DNA of 64,000 bases from Caulobacteraceae bacterium (GTDB lineage Bacteria > Pseudomonadota > Alphaproteobacteria > Caulobacterales > Caulobacteraceae), in contig CANJLH010000001.1 in NCBI GenBank assembly GCA_947475415.1, forward strand, positions 62,001 to 126,000. Reading direction: 5' to 3'. Made by a program: the position numbers and the translations under genes. Shown in pieces: positions 53,199 through 62,128 of the stretch. A model generated the notes under the pieces. The model saw nothing but the letters and a program-made list of their open reading frames with translations, ran no database searches and had not been told where the DNA came from. Every line of letters begins with the position of its first letter. The first letter of the stretch is position 1.

Positions 53199-53204
53199 GC
53201 AGCG

Positions 53205-53732
53205 ATGACAGGTTTTTGGCTTCGGGCAAGCCTCGCCGCGGCCCTTTTCGCGACCGGCGCCCCCGCCCTGGCCGCAGACGCCGCCGGCCGCACTGCGGTG
53301 CTGCAGCGTCTGCTGGATTGCCGCAAGGTCGAGGGCGAGGCCGCCCGCCTGGCCTGCTACGACACCGCGGCAGGCGCGCTGGACCAGGCCGAGGCCAAGG
53401 GCGACGTGGTTGTGGTCGACCGAGAGCAGGCCCGATCCATGCGCAAACAAAGCTTCGGATTCACCCTGCCCTCCCTGGCGATCTTCGATCGCGGCGAAAA
53501 GCCCGAGGACATCAACCGGGTGACGCTACAGGTGACGGACGCTCGCCGCGACCGCAACGGCAAATGGGTGATCACGGTGGAGGGCGGCCAGGTCTGGCGT
53601 CAGATCGATGTCGGCGAATTCACAGTTGATCCCAGGCCCGGCATGACCGCCAGCGTCCGCAAGGCGTCCCTGGGCAGCTTCCTCATGAGCATCGGCGGCA
53701 AGGCCGGCGTGCGGGTTCACCGAGACGAATAG
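53205..53732 (+). CDS. Exported hypothetical protein with DCR...ACYD motif, opposite strand within the opp locus
   Basis: This encodes 175 residues from ATG 53205, with a signal peptide (MTGFWLRASLAAALFATGAPALA). The mature part has a Cys pair in LLDCRKVEGEAARLACYDTAAG, followed by beta-rich sequence to the end. I recall the DCR-x-ACYD pattern from conserved periplasmic proteins of Caulobacterales, without a known function. It starts six bases from the oppA start on the other strand and ends four bases before the oppC stop, so it sits exactly in the gap of the importer operon. Confidence 0.8.
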   Translation: MTGFWLRASLAAALFATGAPALAADAAGRTAVLQRLLDCRKVEGEAARLACYDTAAGALDQAEAKGDVVVVDREQARSMRKQSFGFTLPSLAIFDRGEKPEDINRVTLQVTDARRDRNGKWVITVEGGQVWRQIDVGEFTVDPRPGMTASVRKASLGSFLMSIGGKAGVRVHRDE

Positions 53733-53735
53733 GGC

Positions 53736-54644
53736 CTACCGGTCCTTGGGGTCCAGCGCATCGCGAAGACCGTCGCCGATGAAGTTGAAACTCATCAGGG
53801 TGATCACCATCAGCAACGATGGAAACACCAGTAGCCACCAAGCCAGCTCCATGTCCTGCGCCCCGCCCGCGATCAGGGTGCCCAGCGAAGCCATCGGCGG
53901 CTGAACGCCCAGTCCCAGGAAGGAAAGGAAGCTCTCCGCCAGGATCACCGCAGGAATGGTCAGGGTTACATAGACCACCACTGGGCCCAGCAGGTTGGGC
54001 ACGATGTGGCGCGCGATGATGCCCGCGGAATCCAGCCCGGCCGCCCGGGCGGCCTCTATGAACTCCTTGTGCTTGAGGGTCAGCGTCTGGCCGCGGACGA
54101 TCCGGCTCATGGTCAGCCACTCCACCGCCCCGATCGCAACGAAAATCAGGATGATGTTCGAACCGAAGGTGACCATCAACAGGATCACGAAGAATATGAA
54201 CGGCAGCGAATAGAGCACGTCGACCACGCGCATCATGGTTTCGTCCAGCCGTCCGCCGACGTAGCCCGCCACCGCCCCCCAGGCGACGCCGATGATCAGC
54301 GACACCAAGGTCGCCACCAGACCGATCGCCAGCGAGACCCGCAGGCCGATCAACAGCCGGGCCAGCAGGTCGCGGCCAAGTGAATCGGTTCCCAGCAGAT
54401 GGCCGTGTGTCAACGGGGCGACCCAGACGTCTTCCTTGTTGATCGCGTCATAATGGAATGGCGTGATCAGGGGGCCAAGGATCGCGGCGACGACCAGCAG
54501 AGCCAGGATGGTCATCCCTGCCACGGCCGCGCGGTTGCGCAGCAGGCGACGCCGCGCATCGTCCCAAAGGCTTCGGCCCTTGAGCGCCTTTTCCATCAAC
54601 TCGCCGCCGCTTGACGAGCCTGGCAGGATCAATGAGGTGCTCAT
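53736..54644 (-). CDS. oppC: Peptide ABC transporter permease OppC
   Basis: This is a 302-residue permease with an N-terminal cytosolic tail, five or six TM helices and the EAA loop (EFIEAARAAGLDSAGIIARHIVPNL). GLGVQPPMASLG is typical for DppC/OppC. Its ATG overlaps the oppB stop in ATGA. It forms the channel with OppB. No OppD/OppF ATPases are in the window, so they must be elsewhere. Confidence 0.92.
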   Translation of the reverse strand: MSTSLILPGSSSGGELMEKALKGRSLWDDARRRLLRNRAAVAGMTILALLVVAAILGPLITPFHYDAINKEDVWVAPLTHGHLLGTDSLGRDLLARLLIGLRVSLAIGLVATLVSLIIGVAWGAVAGYVGGRLDETMMRVVDVLYSLPFIFFVILLMVTFGSNIILIFVAIGAVEWLTMSRIVRGQTLTLKHKEFIEAARAAGLDSAGIIARHIVPNLLGPVVVYVTLTIPAVILAESFLSFLGLGVQPPMASLGTLIAGGAQDMELAWWLLVFPSLLMVITLMSFNFIGDGLRDALDPKDR

Positions 54645-55564
54645 GCCAGCTTCACCCGCGGATCCAGCGCCGCATAGATAAGATCAGCCACCAGGTTCAG
54701 CGCGACGATCAAACCCGCGTAGAAGATCACCATGCCCATGACGACGGTGTAATCCCGCTGCAATGCGCTGATCACGAAGAACTTGCCCAGGCCCGGCAGG
54801 TTGAAGATCTTTTCCACCACCAGCGAACCGGTGATCAGTCCTGCACAGGCCGGGCCCAGGTAGCTGACCAGCGGCAAGATCGCGGCGCGCAGGGCGTGTC
54901 GCCAGACGATGCGGTGCTCTGGCAGACCCTTGGCGCGGGCGGTGCGCACATAGTTGGATCTCAGCACCTCGATCATCCCGGCCCGGGTCAGCCGCGAGAT
55001 AATGGCGATCTGCGGCAGGGCCAAAACAGCGATCGGCAGTATCAAGTTTTGCAGCGCGCCCCCGTTCCAGCCCGCCGACGGCAGCCATCCCAGCTTCGAA
55101 GCAAACAACAGCACCAGCAGCGGCGCGGTGACGAAGGTGGGAATGCACACCCCCAATATCGCCACGGTCATGACGCCATAATCCACCGCCCGGTTCTGGC
55201 GCAGGGCGGCGAGCACTCCAAGGGTGATTCCCGCAATGCTGGCGATGAGAATCGCCGAAAGGCCCAGCACCAGGCTGACCGCATAATTCTCCTTCAGGAT
55301 CTGGAGGACGGTCTTGTCTTTGTATTTGAGCGATGGGCCCAGGTCTCCGTGCGCAACATCGGCGAGGTAACGCACGTATTGCTCGCCGAGGGGCCGGTTC
55401 ATCCCGTACTTGGCCTCGACGTTCTTCTTGATCTCCGGCGAGAGCTTGCGGTCCATGTCGAAGGGGCTGCCCGGCGCCGCGCGCATCATGAAGAAGGCGA
55501 CGGTGATCACCAGAAAGAGCGTCGGTATCGCCACCAGGAGGCGGCGGCCGATGAAGCGCAGCAT
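54641..55564 (-). CDS. oppB: Peptide ABC transporter permease OppB
   Basis: This is a 307-residue permease. MLRFIGRRLLVAIPTLFLVITVAFFMMRAAPGSPF is the classic OppB start, and the EAA loop (YVRTARAKGLPEHRIVWRHALRAAILPL) is present. It heads the oppB-oppC pair and is divergent from the TIGR01244 gene across 111 bp. The ligand is a peptide by family, possibly connected to the TonB receptor further along. Confidence 0.92.
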   Translation of the reverse strand: MLRFIGRRLLVAIPTLFLVITVAFFMMRAAPGSPFDMDRKLSPEIKKNVEAKYGMNRPLGEQYVRYLADVAHGDLGPSLKYKDKTVLQILKENYAVSLVLGLSAILIASIAGITLGVLAALRQNRAVDYGVMTVAILGVCIPTFVTAPLLVLLFASKLGWLPSAGWNGGALQNLILPIAVLALPQIAIISRLTRAGMIEVLRSNYVRTARAKGLPEHRIVWRHALRAAILPLVSYLGPACAGLITGSLVVEKIFNLPGLGKFFVISALQRDYTVVMGMVIFYAGLIVALNLVADLIYAALDPRVKLA

Positions 55565-55675
55565 GGGTTCGATGAACTCGGCAACGGGCTTTTAGACCCT
55601 AGGCGTTGCGAAACTTCCATCCGCCCCCGATGATGTCAACGAAGGCCGGACGCCGGCGACCAGCGGGAGTATCAG

Positions 55676-56086
55676 ATGTCCGAATTCCGACGTGTCACCG
55701 ACTCGCTTTCCGTGGCGCCGCAAATCACCCTCGACGATGTGGCCGAGGCCGCGCGACAGGGGTTCAAGCTGCTGATCAACAACCGGCCGGATGGTGAGTC
55801 GCCTGACCAACCGGACAGCGCACAGTTCGAGGCCGCCGCGCACGGTGTGGGACTGCTGTATGCCCACATCCCGGTGACCGGTTCGCCGACACCGGCGCAG
55901 GTGGCTGCGGAGCGGGTGATCCTTGAGCGTGCGCCGGGTCCCGTGCTGGCGTTTTGCCGTTCGGGCACGCGCTCGATCGTGACCTGGTCCATCGGCGAGG
56001 CTGAATCCGGGCGGCGTAGCCGAAAGGAGCTTGTGGAGCTGGGGCGCGCTGCGGGCTACGACCTGTCCGGCGTGTTGGGCGCTTGA
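55676..56086 (+). CDS. TIGR01244/DUF442-type phosphatase-like (sulfur transferase) protein
   Basis: This 136-residue protein opens FRRVTDSLSVAPQITLDDV and continues KLLINNRPDGESPDQP. This is the TIGR01244 pattern of Blh-like proteins that use a tyrosine-phosphatase fold. The P-loop reads FCRSGTRS (Cys-x5-Arg complete). It is cytoplasmic. Members detoxify sulfide or act as phosphatases, and fused versions carry an MBL domain. Here an MBL-fold gene lies separately at 56313, which is notable. Confidence 0.88.
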   Translation: MSEFRRVTDSLSVAPQITLDDVAEAARQGFKLLINNRPDGESPDQPDSAQFEAAAHGVGLLYAHIPVTGSPTPAQVAAERVILERAPGPVLAFCRSGTRSIVTWSIGEAESGRRSRKELVELGRAAGYDLSGVLGA

Positions 56087-56093
56087 ACATGGC

Positions 56094-56243
56094 TTACCTG
56101 TGGGCCGTGGCCGATGCGCCAACCGGGACGAATTCGTCCGGCTCACAACTGGCCAGTAAGAACTGCGCTGCGATGAGACAGGTGAGCACGGCCGTCACGG
56201 TCCAGAACCGTTTTGACACAGCCACGGCCGAAATCTTCGACAT
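56094..56243 (-). CDS. Small (49-residue) lipoprotein-like membrane peptide
   Basis: ATG 56243 has GGAGG five bases upstream, a strong site. The product is MSKISAVAVSKRFWTVTAV followed by a hydrophobic stretch ending LLASC, then a short polar tail. The basic N-terminus, hydrophobic core and LASC lipobox fit an entericidin-like or small lipoprotein. It sits in the opposite direction between two plus-strand genes and is too short for ordinary gene callers. The function is unknown. Confidence 0.6.
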   Translation of the reverse strand: MSKISAVAVSKRFWTVTAVLTCLIAAQFLLASCEPDEFVPVGASATAHR

Positions 56244-56312
56244 GAACGCCTCCAAACACCGCTTCAGCTGCGTCCAGCGCAACTTCGGCGCCGCGACCTG
56301 TAAGGTTCCCCA

Positions 56313-57203
56313 ATGATCCCCTTCGTCAAAGACATCCAATTCGAGTACGGTCGCTGCGATCAGGTCTCGCCGCTTATCCGGCGGGTCATCGCCAACAATC
56401 CCGGCCCTTTCACCTTCACCGGCACCGGCACCTATATCGTGGGTCGGGGCGAGGTGGCTGTGATTGATCCGGGCCCGGACATGGCCGAGCACCTGGACGC
56501 CATACTGGCGGCCATCGCGGGCGAGACAGTGACGGCGATCGTAATCACTCACCACCACATCGACCATTCGCCCCTGGCAATGCCGCTCAAGGCCCGCACC
56601 GGGGCGCCGATTTATGGCTGTGCGCTCAAGTCCCCGGCGGGCGCGGGCGATTCCGGCGAAGCGGGCCACGACGGCGCCTATCAGCCCGATATCGACGTCT
56701 GCGGGGGCGGCGCGCGGATTTCTGGCCCAGGCTGGACCCTGGAAGCCATCGCCACGCCGGGCCACACCTCAAACCACATCTGCTACGCGCTGCTCGAGGA
56801 ACAGGCGGTGTTCACCGGCGATCACATCATGGGCTGGTCGACCACCGTGATCACCCCGCCCGACGGGGACATGACCGCCTATATGGAGAGTTTGGCGCTG
56901 ATCCGCGCTCGGGACTTCGCTGCGCTTTGGCCGACCCACGGCCCGCCGGTGCATGAGGTCGGTCCTTTCATCGACGCCTACGCCGCCCATCGCCGACAGA
57001 GGGAAGCCCAGGTGCTTGGCGTCCTGGCGGTCGGGCCCGCCCGGATCGCGGATATGGTCCCCAAACTCTACGCCGATGTGGACCCTAGGCTGCACCCGGC
57101 GGCGGCCCGATCGATGTTGGCGCACACCATCGATCTGACGCACAGGGGCAAGGTGGTCTGCGACGGCGCGCCAGGTCCGGACAGCCTCTACCGGCTCGCC
57201 TGA
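56313..57203 (+). CDS. MBL-fold metallo-hydrolase (LACTB2-like)
   Basis: This is a 296-residue metallo-beta-lactamase fold. Metal motif THHHIDHS (HxHxDH, about 76-83), a later His in TPGHTSNHI, an Asp in FTGDHIM, and a final His in WPTHGPPV complete two metal sites. The C-terminal helical region from residue about 225 matches LACTB2-type hydrolases (possible glyoxalase II or endonuclease-like activity). It starts 69 bp after the small lipoprotein gene, which is on the other strand. Confidence 0.9.
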   Translation: MIPFVKDIQFEYGRCDQVSPLIRRVIANNPGPFTFTGTGTYIVGRGEVAVIDPGPDMAEHLDAILAAIAGETVTAIVITHHHIDHSPLAMPLKARTGAPIYGCALKSPAGAGDSGEAGHDGAYQPDIDVCGGGARISGPGWTLEAIATPGHTSNHICYALLEEQAVFTGDHIMGWSTTVITPPDGDMTAYMESLALIRARDFAALWPTHGPPVHEVGPFIDAYAAHRRQREAQVLGVLAVGPARIADMVPKLYADVDPRLHPAAARSMLAHTIDLTHRGKVVCDGAPGPDSLYRLA

Positions 57204-57307
57204 GCAGGTCTAGGCTTGCAGATCGCCGGTCGCCGACCGTTGGTTTTCGATTCATTTTTCATCAACCAGGTCATGCGACACTTTGCCTCGGATGATCGGG
57301 TAAGGCC

Positions 57308-57484
57308 ATGTTTCGCGTGGATTTTCGATTTGAGAATTCGGGACTCTGGGCGACTTCCGGCGCCCCCGCCAGCGCTCAGATCGCCTGGGGCATCGCCAAG
57401 TCTTTGCGAAATTCCCAACAGCAGGTCGAGGTGCGCGTCGTCCCGACCCAACCCCAGACGCGACTGGTCGATCTAAAAATCTGA
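57308..57484 (+). CDS. Short hypothetical protein (58 residues)
   Basis: An open frame from ATG 57308 to 57484 ends just before the DUF1345 stop on the other strand. The peptide opens MFRVDFRFENSGLWATSG, is amphipathic, and has no signal or TM. AAGG lies close upstream, so translation is plausible but not well supported. The 104-bp gap before it is otherwise empty. Confidence 0.35.
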   Translation: MFRVDFRFENSGLWATSGAPASAQIAWGIAKSLRNSQQQVEVRVVPTQPQTRLVDLKI

Positions 57485-57498
57485 CTCCGCCAGCGCAT

Positions 57499-58176
57499 TC
57501 AGATCAGCGCGGCGACCAGATTGATGGTCAGGGCCACCACCAGTGTATTGAACACAAAGGCGATCACCCCGTGCAGCGTGCCGATGCGGCGCATGGGTTT
57601 GGTCGTAAAGGCGATGTCTGCGGTCTGGCAGGCTACGCCAATCACCACGGCAAAGTGCATGAAGTCCCAATCGTCGGGCTCCTCGCCGCCCGGAAACGCC
57701 AAGCCGCGCATCGGAGCGCCTTCGCCACTGGCCGTATAGTACTCATGCGCATAGTGCAGGGCGAATACCATCTGCACCATGAACCAGGACAAGGCCGCCG
57801 TCAGGATGGCCAATGAAATCCGCGCCGCCTGCGCCCACCCGCCAAGCCCCTTCGCCAGTGACAGCTCGAATCCCACCGCCAGCAGGCTCACCGCCGTCGC
57901 CGTGATCACCAAGCCAAGGATCATCCCACGACCTTCGTCCTGGGCGGCGGCTCTCGCCTGGATGCGGGCCGGATCGGAGGGGATCATCTGCGCCAAACTC
58001 GCAGAGATGAAACCGACGCAGGCTGCGTCCCAGCCTAGGATCGCGCTGGTGCTGACCCGCAGGCCCAGGCTTGCGCAAGCCATCGCCAACAAGATCCCCA
58101 CGCTGAACGCGCCCGACAACCGCGGGCGTGCGGCGAGCGCTGCAACCAGCCGCAGTCCCCGGCGGGTCTCAGACAT
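57499..58176 (-). CDS. DUF1345 membrane protein
   Basis: This is a 225-residue protein with about five TM segments. The conserved [43 protein letters not shown] region is the DUF1345 signature. Its ATG overlaps the aldo/keto reductase stop by eight bases (translational coupling). The family is uncharacterised, and a small-ligand or ion role is only speculation. Confidence 0.9.
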   Translation of the reverse strand: MSETRRGLRLVAALAARPRLSGAFSVGILLAMACASLGLRVSTSAILGWDAACVGFISASLAQMIPSDPARIQARAAAQDEGRGMILGLVITATAVSLLAVGFELSLAKGLGGWAQAARISLAILTAALSWFMVQMVFALHYAHEYYTASGEGAPMRGLAFPGGEEPDDWDFMHFAVVIGVACQTADIAFTTKPMRRIGTLHGVIAFVFNTLVVALTINLVAALI

Positions 58177-59161
58177 TCACCGCTGCCTGCATCAGCGTCG
58201 TGTACCGGTCGCCCGCCACTTCATCGATGGGGAAAGCAGCCTCGATCTGCGCAATATCCGCCGCATTCAGAATCACCGCGGCGGCGCCGGTGTTCTCCTC
58301 AAGCCGGCTGCGGCGCTTGGTGCCGGGGATCGGGATGATGTGCGTCCACCGCGCCATGGTCCATGCCAGCGCCAGTTGCGAGGCTGAACAGCCCTTGGCT
58401 GCGGCGATGGCCTGGACCTTATCCACCAGATCGAGGTTCTTCTGGAAGTTCTCGCCCTTGAAGCGCGGATTGCTGCGCCGCCAATCGCCGGCCTCGAAAT
58501 CATTCGGGCTGCGGATTTCGCCGCTCAGAAATCCGCGGCCCAGCGGGCTGTAAGGCACGAAACCGACACCCAGTTGGCGACAGGCATCCAGCACGCCGTT
58601 GGTCTCCGGATCGCGGGTCCAGAGAGAATACTCGCTCTGCACGGCGGTCACTTGGTGGACCTTGCAGGCCCGCTGAAGCGTGGCCGCTGAGCATTCCGAC
58701 AGGCCGATATGGCGAATCTTGCCGGCCTTTATCAGGTCGGCCATGGCGCCCACCGTGTCCTCGATGGGCGTCGCCTGGTCGACCCTGTGCAGGTAGTAGA
58801 GGTCGATCGTGTCGATCTGCAGTCGCTTGAGGCTCGCGTCCACCGCCTCGCGCACGTACTCAGGCCGCCCGTCGATCCGAACCCCACGCGGGTCGGTGGC
58901 GTCGGGCACAAATCCGAATTTGGTGGCCAGGAACACCGCGTCACGGCGGCCCTGCAACACCCGCCCCAACAGCTCTTCATTGAGCTTCGGACCGTACATG
59001 TCGGCGGTGTCCCAGAAGGTGACCCCCAACTCCAGGGCGCGCTCCAGGGTGGCGACAGATTCGGCCGCGTCAGCATGGCCGTACATATGGGTCATTGACA
59101 TGCAGCCGAGACCGATGGCGGAAACCGTGGGGCCCGCTGGGCCGAGTGTGCGCGTCTGCAT
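58169..59161 (-). CDS. Aldo/keto reductase
   Basis: This encodes 330 residues from ATG 59161 (GGGAG six bases upstream); ATG 59185 has none. TIM-barrel reductase: WDTADMYG contains Asp and Tyr of the catalytic tetrad, ATKFG the Lys, and YYLHRVD the His. The C-terminal [15 protein letters not shown] is the NADPH-binding loop of YajO/AKR13-like members. It reduces aldehydes or ketones in the cytoplasm. It is translationally coupled to DUF1345. Confidence 0.92.
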   Translation of the reverse strand: MQTRTLGPAGPTVSAIGLGCMSMTHMYGHADAAESVATLERALELGVTFWDTADMYGPKLNEELLGRVLQGRRDAVFLATKFGFVPDATDPRGVRIDGRPEYVREAVDASLKRLQIDTIDLYYLHRVDQATPIEDTVGAMADLIKAGKIRHIGLSECSAATLQRACKVHQVTAVQSEYSLWTRDPETNGVLDACRQLGVGFVPYSPLGRGFLSGEIRSPNDFEAGDWRRSNPRFKGENFQKNLDLVDKVQAIAAAKGCSASQLALAWTMARWTHIIPIPGTKRRSRLEENTGAAAVILNAADIAQIEAAFPIDEVAGDRYTTLMQAAVNV

Positions 59162-59347
59162 GGTTTTCTCCCGGATCATCGCCATGACCTTACCGTCCGA
59201 CCGATGACAAATGCCCTGGAATCGAGCGGTTGGCGATCCTTCAGCTCAGAAGCTGCAGGCGTGTCGCGACACCGACGCCGTCCTGTGGTCCCCGCAACCC
59301 CCGTCGGAGCGGATCGCGGACTCACTTCCAGACCACCGGCAAGGCCC

Positions 59348-59353
59348 TATAGT
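59348..59353 (+). promoter_or_regulatory. -10-like element before the VOC gene
   Basis: TATAGT lies 32 bp upstream of the VOC start, with only a weak -35-like TTCCAG 16 bases before it. It is the best promoter-like word in the 223-bp spacer shared with the divergent aldo/keto reductase. Confidence 0.35.
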
Positions 59354-59384
59354 AACGACAACGACCGCCACCAAGGAGCCCGCC

Positions 59385-59753
59385 ATGGCCATCCGCGACC
59401 TGGATCACATCAATATCCGCACCGACCGCCTTGAGGAGACCCGGGCGTTCTTCGTGGACATCCTCGGCCTCACCGAGGGCTGGCGGCCATCGGTAAGTTC
59501 GCCGGGTTACTGGCTCTATGCGGGCGAGCGCGCCTGTGTGCACCTGTCGACGCTAGGAGAGTCTCCGAAGGCTCCGCGGTCGGCCTTGGATCACTTCGCC
59601 TTCCGGGTCGACGACATTGACGCGACGGCTGCGAATTTGACCGCCCACGGCGTCGAATACCGCACGTTCGAACTGCCCGGCGGATCGATCCGCCAGATTG
59701 TCTGCCAGGATCCGAACGGCGTGTCCGTGGAGCTGAACTGGCGGGCGGGCTGA
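59385..59753 (+). CDS. VOC (glyoxalase) domain protein
   Basis: This encodes 122 residues from ATG 59385 with AAGGAG six bases upstream. The first metal ligand His is in DLDHINIRT and the second strand pair includes LDHFAFRVDDIDA. The last Glu is in GVSVELNW. It is a single-module member that probably dimerises. The activity (isomerase, dioxygenase or resistance) is not assigned. It converges on the acyl-CoA synthetase gene. Confidence 0.88.
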   Translation: MAIRDLDHINIRTDRLEETRAFFVDILGLTEGWRPSVSSPGYWLYAGERACVHLSTLGESPKAPRSALDHFAFRVDDIDATAANLTAHGVEYRTFELPGGSIRQIVCQDPNGVSVELNWRAG

Positions 59754-59756
59754 CCC

Positions 59757-61406
59757 CTACCCCTTGGCCGCCGGCGTCGCACCATCCGGCAGCGAATAGT
59801 CCTTGTAGCGCTCGCGGATAAGCTTCTTGTCGATCTTACCGGTGGCGCCCAGAGGGATGTCATCCACGAACAGGATCTCGTCGGGCATCCACCAGCGAGC
59901 GATCTTGCCGTCCAGGAACTGACGGAACTCCGCTGGCGTGGCGGTCTCTCCATCCCGCAGCCTGACCAGCAGCAGCGGGCGCTCGTCCCATTTCGGGTGG
60001 GCCACCCCGATCACCGCGGCCATCAGGGCCTTGGGGTGGCCGGCAGCGATGTTCTCCACCTCCACCGAAGAGATCCATTCGCCGCCCGACTTGATCACGT
60101 CCTTGGAGCGGTCGGTGATCTGCATGTAGCCCATGGGCTCTATGGTGGCGACGTCGCCGGTGTCGAAGAAGTTGTCGTCGTCGAGGATCTTGCCGCCGTC
60201 GCCCCGGAAATACTCGCCGATCACATAGGCGCCCTTAACCTTCAGCCGGCCGAAGGTGACCCCGTCGTGGGGCAGTTCGCGGCCCTCATCATCCTCCAGC
60301 TTCAACTGGATGGTCACTGGCGGACGGCCCTGCTTGGCGCGGTACTTGAGCTGGGTCTCGACGTCCAGGGCCGCCACCGCCGCGCTGGGCGAGGATTCGG
60401 TGCCCAGGGGCGAGGTCTCTGTCATCCCCCAGGCGTGGGTGAGCGTCACCCCATAGTCGTCGCGCAGGGTGCGGATCAGGCCTTCTGGCACCGCCGAGCC
60501 GCCCGCCGCCACCCGCTTCAGGGTGGAGAATTTCGCCCCGATCCCGCGCATGTGCTGCAACAGACCCTGCCAGACCGTGGGCACGGCGGCGGCGAAGGTG
60601 ACCCCCTCGCTCTCGATCAGTTCGTAGAGCGACTCACCGTCCAGCTTCGGGCCCGGCAGCACCATCTTCGCCCCCGCGGCGGGGCAAGAGTAGGTCAGGC
60701 CCCAGGCATTGGCGTGGCACATAGGCACCACAGGCAGCACGGTCTCGCGGCCGGACAGGGCCAGCATGTCCACCTGCATGCTGGTCAGGGTGTGCAGGAA
60801 GTTGGTGCGGTGGGAATAGAGCACGCCCTTGGGGTTTCCGGTGGTGCCGGAGGTGTAGCAGAGCCCGGCTGCGGTGTTCTCCTCAAAGCCTCCCCAGACG
60901 CAATCGGGACTGCTCTCCTCCAGCAGGCTCTCAAAGCAGAGCGCGCCCGGCAGGGCCGCGTCATCCATATGATCCGCATCGGTGAGCACGATCAAATGCT
61001 CCACCGTTTGCATGTTCCCGCGTTGCTCAAGCAACATGGGCAGGAATGAAGTGTCGGTGAGGATCACCCTGTCGGCGGCATGGTTGACGATGTAACAGAT
61101 CTGCTCGACGAACAGGCGCGGATTTAGGGTATGGCAGACCGCGCCGATGCCGATGATCCCGTACCAGGTCTCCAGGTGCCGAGCGGTGTTCCAGCCCAGG
61201 GTGGCGACCCGGTCGCCAGGATTGATCCCCAGCGCCAGCAATGCGTTGGACAGCCGCTTGGCGCGCTCGTGGACCTGGGCGTAGGTGGTCCGGACGATGG
61301 GACCTTCAACCTGGCGGGTCACGATCTCCCGCTCACCGTGCCAGGTCCTGGCATGATCGAGGATCTTGTCCAGAGTCAGCGGCCAGTCCTGCATCAAGCC
61401 CAGCAT
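59757..61406 (-). CDS. Acyl-CoA synthetase (long/medium-chain fatty acid-CoA ligase)
   Basis: This encodes 549 residues from ATG 61406 with GGGAGAGGA upstream. ANL motifs: [20 protein letters not shown] (A3), [12 protein letters not shown] (A5), [12 protein letters not shown] (A7), and the A10 Lys in [13 protein letters not shown]. It matches the FadD/alkK-like group. It activates fatty acids with ATP and CoA. It is monocistronic, divergent from the SNase-like gene across 112 bp. Confidence 0.93.
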   Translation of the reverse strand: MLGLMQDWPLTLDKILDHARTWHGEREIVTRQVEGPIVRTTYAQVHERAKRLSNALLALGINPGDRVATLGWNTARHLETWYGIIGIGAVCHTLNPRLFVEQICYIVNHAADRVILTDTSFLPMLLEQRGNMQTVEHLIVLTDADHMDDAALPGALCFESLLEESSPDCVWGGFEENTAAGLCYTSGTTGNPKGVLYSHRTNFLHTLTSMQVDMLALSGRETVLPVVPMCHANAWGLTYSCPAAGAKMVLPGPKLDGESLYELIESEGVTFAAAVPTVWQGLLQHMRGIGAKFSTLKRVAAGGSAVPEGLIRTLRDDYGVTLTHAWGMTETSPLGTESSPSAAVAALDVETQLKYRAKQGRPPVTIQLKLEDDEGRELPHDGVTFGRLKVKGAYVIGEYFRGDGGKILDDDNFFDTGDVATIEPMGYMQITDRSKDVIKSGGEWISSVEVENIAAGHPKALMAAVIGVAHPKWDERPLLLVRLRDGETATPAEFRQFLDGKIARWWMPDEILFVDDIPLGATGKIDKKLIRERYKDYSLPDGATPAAKG

Positions 61407-61518
61407 GGGTTCCTCTCCCTGCAATCCCACCTCGCCGCTTAGCAGACTCCCGCGGCCCCTGGCGATTCTACGTACGTTTTGGCTCGCGGATGCGTCACCG
61501 GTCGGCCTATGAGTGGAT

Positions 61519-62124
61519 ATGCGCGCGCTCCTATTTCTCTTCGGAACCCTCTTTCTGAGCCTCGCCACACAGGCGATGGCCGACCCCTGCGAGGCGATAC
61601 CCGAAGATGGGCCGACGCCGGCCTACCTCAACCTGGACGCGGTGTTCACCGGGCCGGTCAACCTGGTGATCGACGGCGACTCTATTTGCGTCGCGGTGGC
61701 GCCGGGACCTGCGGGCGCGGTGGAGGTCAGGTTGGCGGACTTCTACGCGCCGGAATCCGCGGCGCCGGGCGGCCGCGCGGCCAAGGCCGCGCTGGAGAAG
61801 ATCGCCCTTGGCCGAACCGCGGTCTGCACGGCCGGCATGCGCACACATGACCGGATCGCCGCGCGCTGCGTTGTCGATGGCCGGCCCCTAGGCGACACCC
61901 TGCGGGCGGCGGGAATCTCCGAAGGCGGCAATGGCCGGCGTCCCACGCCCCACATGATGCGCCGGACAACGGTGCGCATTACCGCCGCAGGCGCGCCCTT
62001 CCAGACCTGCGCCGCCGCGCGCGCAGCCGGTGCGACCCCGCTCCTGCGCGGCCGGCCCGGCTACAACCCGATTCTGGACGGCGACAACGACGGGCGCGCC
62101 TGCGAGCCAATCCGGCGCAAGTAA
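61519..62124 (+). CDS. Exported SNase-like protein with C-terminal Excalibur motif
   Basis: This encodes 201 residues from ATG 61519; the frame opens at GTG 61513. A signal peptide (to QAMA) is followed by a short staphylococcal-nuclease-like barrel: VRLADFYAPE (the Arg and Glu positions of the active site) and THDRIAARCVVDG (the second Arg). The C-terminus has DGDNDGRACE, an Excalibur calcium loop (DxDxDGxxCE). This suggests an extracellular or periplasmic calcium-dependent nuclease, although the barrel is shorter than usual. It converges with the APH-AAA fusion gene. Confidence 0.82.
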   Translation: MRALLFLFGTLFLSLATQAMADPCEAIPEDGPTPAYLNLDAVFTGPVNLVIDGDSICVAVAPGPAGAVEVRLADFYAPESAAPGGRAAKAALEKIALGRTAVCTAGMRTHDRIAARCVVDGRPLGDTLRAAGISEGGNGRRPTPHMMRRTTVRITAAGAPFQTCAAARAAGATPLLRGRPGYNPILDGDNDGRACEPIRRK

Positions 62125-62128
62125 GACT

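Noticed and set aside
54611..55633. 340-codon open frame on the plus strand
   Set aside because: Antisense to oppB; rich in His/Gln/Asp with no fold signature.
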